Under the pieces are notes generated by a model. That model made no database searches. It worked only from the letters and a program-made list of their open reading frames with translations, and was not told where the DNA came from. Positions 61,988 through 64,000 of a DNA stretch of 64,000 nucleotides are shown piece by piece; the first letter of the stretch is position 1, and each line of letters begins with the position of its first letter. Made by a program: the position numbers and the translations under genes. Source of the stretch: Clostridium paraputrificum (GTDB lineage Bacteria; Bacillota; Clostridia; Clostridiales; Clostridiaceae); NCBI RefSeq assembly GCF_900447045.1, contig NZ_UAWH01000015.1:124001-188000 (forward strand), in the 5' to 3' direction.

Positions 61988-62080
61988 AGGTTAAGTGATA
62001 AAATATGAAAATATGCTACTAGTCTATGAACATAAATTAATTTGAATTAAAAATGTTAATAAGGTGTAGGGGGGATTGTA

Positions 62081-62899
62081 GTGAAAGAGGAAACCTTTAA
62101 TAGAATACAATCAAAATTTAGTAAATTTAAATTTTCTTCTATGAATTATATAGATTATAAGGATATATGTAATTATGAAGTTAAGGTGGAAAATGACAAT
62201 ATAATTTTAATATATGGATTTAATTATGAAGGTAAAGTAAATGAATATCACTGGGCAACAAATTCAGTAGAGTATCTAATAGATCGTTTAAAACATAAGA
62301 AAGAGTTTTTAGTAACTTTTATACCTCATGAATGGGTTTCAAAGCTAGAGGAGGGAGGGCTAATAATTAGAAATGCTTGGCATGACTACTTTAATTATAG
62401 TCTTAATGAAATAGAGCCTTCAGATGATTTTGAATTTTTAACCATAGAAGAGTGTGAAGAAGCTTCAAAAGTAACTATGATGTGCAAAAATCAAAGTAGG
62501 GGTTTTACTGGTCAAACATCTAAATGGATGAAGGAATGGATTAGTAATACTGAGGACTCTGGGAGTAATTCAGGAACAAGAAACAATGGAATAATAATTG
62601 AGAGAGATATTAGTAATGAAATAATAGGTCTTATATGTGTTGCTACATATGGACATGAAAGCAAAAAAGGATCAATACTTTGGATTAGAGAGGTTGCAGT
62701 TATTCCTAAGTTTCAAAATATGGGAATAGGTAGAAAGCTTATACTTAAAGCTCTTGCATATGGTAAGAAGTATAATGCTGCTAGAGCCTTCCTTGCTGCT
62801 GATGAATGTAATGTTTCTGGAATTCATTTGTATACAAGCATTGGTTTTGTACCTAGTGAAGAAAAAAGCCAAATAGATATGATTAAGAGGGGAAATTAA
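62081..62899 (+). CDS. GNAT-family acetyltransferase with N-terminal extension
   Basis: A 272-residue protein. The C-terminal half is a GNAT domain with IREVAVIPKFQNMGIGRKLI (acetyl-CoA loop QNMGIG) and ARAFLAADECNVSGIHLYTSIGF. The first 120 residues are an accessory domain (CNYEVKVENDNIILIYGFN). The acceptor is unknown. The start is a GTG six bases after AGGGGGGAT. It is followed by a lipoprotein gene with its own ribosome site. Confidence 0.82.
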   Translation: MKEETFNRIQSKFSKFKFSSMNYIDYKDICNYEVKVENDNIILIYGFNYEGKVNEYHWATNSVEYLIDRLKHKKEFLVTFIPHEWVSKLEEGGLIIRNAWHDYFNYSLNEIEPSDDFEFLTIEECEEASKVTMMCKNQSRGFTGQTSKWMKEWISNTEDSGSNSGTRNNGIIIERDISNEIIGLICVATYGHESKKGSILWIREVAVIPKFQNMGIGRKLILKALAYGKKYNAARAFLAADECNVSGIHLYTSIGFVPSEEKSQIDMIKRGN

Positions 62900-62964
62900 T
62901 AAAGCAGATTAGAAAGAGTATAAGTCATATGGATAGATAATCTAAAGTTAGGAGGTGAATATTT

Positions 62965-63312
62965 ATGAGGTTAAAGAAACTATCCTTAATTCTAATACTA
63001 GGCTTCACTTTGTTTCTAGGATGTAATACAACCAATAAAATAAAGGGTGAATTTACTAATATTACACCGGCAGAAGTTCAAATAAAGGAAACTACTTATT
63101 TACTTACGGATGAAATCATATCAAATGAGGATGTTCAAGAAGAGATTGGTGCGATAGCTCAGGTACATGAAATTGTATCTTATATGGAAAATGATAATCC
63201 TTATAAGAATCCAGGGAAAATATTCAAGCTTAAGGATATAGAAATAGAAGAGGGAATTGGAGTGGAAGTAAACGATAAAATATATTTAGCGGAATATAAG
63301 AAAGAAATATAG
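62965..63312 (+). CDS. Small lipoprotein
   Basis: A 115-residue protein with a lipoprotein signal: MRLKKLSLILILGFTLFLGC, lipobox LFLGC with Cys20. The mature part of about 95 residues is acidic and beta-rich (ETTYLLTDEIISNEDV, VEVNDKIYLAEYKKE). I recognise no family. AGGAGGTG ribosome site. Possibly co-transcribed with the VOC-family gene 20 bases downstream. Confidence 0.75.
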   Translation: MRLKKLSLILILGFTLFLGCNTTNKIKGEFTNITPAEVQIKETTYLLTDEIISNEDVQEEIGAIAQVHEIVSYMENDNPYKNPGKIFKLKDIEIEEGIGVEVNDKIYLAEYKKEI

Positions 63313-63332
63313 TTATATTATAGGAGATTGGT

Positions 63333-64000
63333 ATGTTTAAATTTGATCACTTTGTAGTTAATGTAGATAGGAAATATCAAAAGGATAAAGCTGTAATAAA
63401 TAATGTTATTAAATCAGGTTTTCCTTATGAACCTTCATGGGGAAAAGGAACAAGAGGTTTTAAAGCATCTAATTTATGGATTGGTAATGAATATTTTGAA
63501 ATGATTAATCTCCTAAAGGAAGATGGTGGGGGATGGAAAAAAGATTGGGTAGATTTATATAATGAAGGGCATAGAGGATTGATTTGTATAATGCTAGATG
63601 TTGATAATATAAATGAAGTATATGAAAACTTTAAGAGTAAAAACATTTCTATAACAAATCCAGAGTATTTAAAGTTTAAATGGCTATTCAATTTATTAAC
63701 GAGAACAATGCCTTGGCAAAACAGCTACATTAAATTTTTTGAAGGTATTCCATTACAAATTGGTTTTCAACAGATGAAGGATGATGAAGCTCGTAATTTT
63801 ATGAAACAGTATATGGTACCAAATAGTTATGAAAATGGAATAAGTGGAATAGATAAAGTAATTGTAAAAGGAGCATTAACATCTAATGACAAGGATTTAT
63901 TAAAGATTATTTTTGATAGTTATATTATTAAAGATACGCCTTTGACAATATCCCTAAATGAGAAACAAGTATTAATTTTTCAGGAAGATAAAAATTATTT
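63333..64000 (+). CDS. VOC/glyoxalase-like protein, cut by the window end
   Basis: About 222 codons are visible from an ATG preceded by TAGGAG; the frame is still open at the last base. The start MFKFDHFVVNVDRKYQ resembles the first strand of vicinal-oxygen-chelate proteins, and the segments GTRGFKASNLWIGNEYFEMI and GHRGLICIMLDVDNI fit the paired beta-alpha-beta-beta-beta modules, as in glyoxalase-like domains. Metal ligands are not clear. The enzyme activity is unknown. Confidence 0.7.
   Translation, partial: MFKFDHFVVNVDRKYQKDKAVINNVIKSGFPYEPSWGKGTRGFKASNLWIGNEYFEMINLLKEDGGGWKKDWVDLYNEGHRGLICIMLDVDNINEVYENFKSKNISITNPEYLKFKWLFNLLTRTMPWQNSYIKFFEGIPLQIGFQQMKDDEARNFMKQYMVPNSYENGISGIDKVIVKGALTSNDKDLLKIIFDSYIIKDTPLTISLNEKQVLIFQEDKNY

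Noticed and set aside
1..64000. Prophage, integrative element, tRNA or rRNA genes
   Set aside because: No integrase, transposase, structural phage gene, tRNA cloverleaf or rRNA-like sequence was recognised on either strand.

Overview
This is an AT-rich chromosomal window with the character of a Clostridium sensu stricto (low-GC, spore-forming, anaerobic Firmicute). The signs are strong AGGAGG-type ribosome sites, frequent GTG/TTG starts, a T-box leader on thrS, a double feoA-feoB locus, an H-NOX/methyl-accepting chemoreceptor fusion, EFR1-type flavodoxin-ferredoxins, an acyl-ACP thioesterase and several coat-like low-complexity proteins. I cannot name the species. I see no rRNA, tRNA, CRISPR array, prophage or recognisable insertion sequence. 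Gene density is ordinary, with many single-gene units closed by clear rho-independent terminators.

Layout. 0-5.5 kb: the tail of an iron-siderophore ABC ATPase, a repeat-rich intergenic block, a DUF4261 gene, a broken zinc-ribbon gene, a secreted GH20 hexosaminidase and a dicarboxylate/amino-acid symporter. 5.7-12.2 kb: an H-NOX chemoreceptor, an L25/Ctc gene with an apparent leader-peptide attenuator, a Pro/Tyr-tailed small protein, a ClC-type channel, and a GNAT/MerR divergent pair with a textbook 19-bp-spacer MerR promoter. 12.3-20.8 kb: MprF, a Ser/Arg-repeat protein next to a small Hanks-type kinase, a wall-anchored metallophosphoesterase and a YibE/F permease. 21-31 kb: small metabolic and hypothetical genes, a frameshifted membrane-protein gene whose intact paralogue lies at 60.7 kb, a thioesterase, Gph, an Imm5-like protein and an OPT transporter. 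31.4-34.9 kb: small genes and a run of genes broken by single-base deletions (DUF2809, M20 amidohydrolase).

35-40 kb holds a histidine kinase/response regulator followed by an ATPase and two ABC-2 permeases, the gene order of linearmycin-resistance (Lnr-type) systems. 40.4-47.6 kb has a collagen-repeat surface protein, a SelO-family AMPylase and the ferrous-iron operon feoA-feoA-feoB-Fur-like-FeoB-associated peptide, with its own promoter, Fur-like box and a perfect 11-1-11 palindrome. 47.7-55.6 kb carries a coat-like RD-repeat protein, T-box/thrS and small enzymes. 55.7-59.9 kb is a heterodimeric ABC exporter next to a MarR regulator; the same 16-bp operator-like sequence precedes both. The window ends with a CPBP protease, the intact membrane-protein paralogue, a GNAT, a lipoprotein and a truncated VOC-family gene.

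Functionally, three loci bear on envelope stress or drug defence (mprF, the Lnr-like cassette, the MarR-linked ABC exporter) and one more may bear on ribosome stress (the Ctc leader). The two most unusual observations are the putative ribosome-sensing leader of the L25/Ctc gene (8.14-8.34 kb) and the bacterial SR-repeat protein/kinase pair (15.6-16.6 kb). A degenerate 200-bp repeat occurs at least four times in the first 16 kb.
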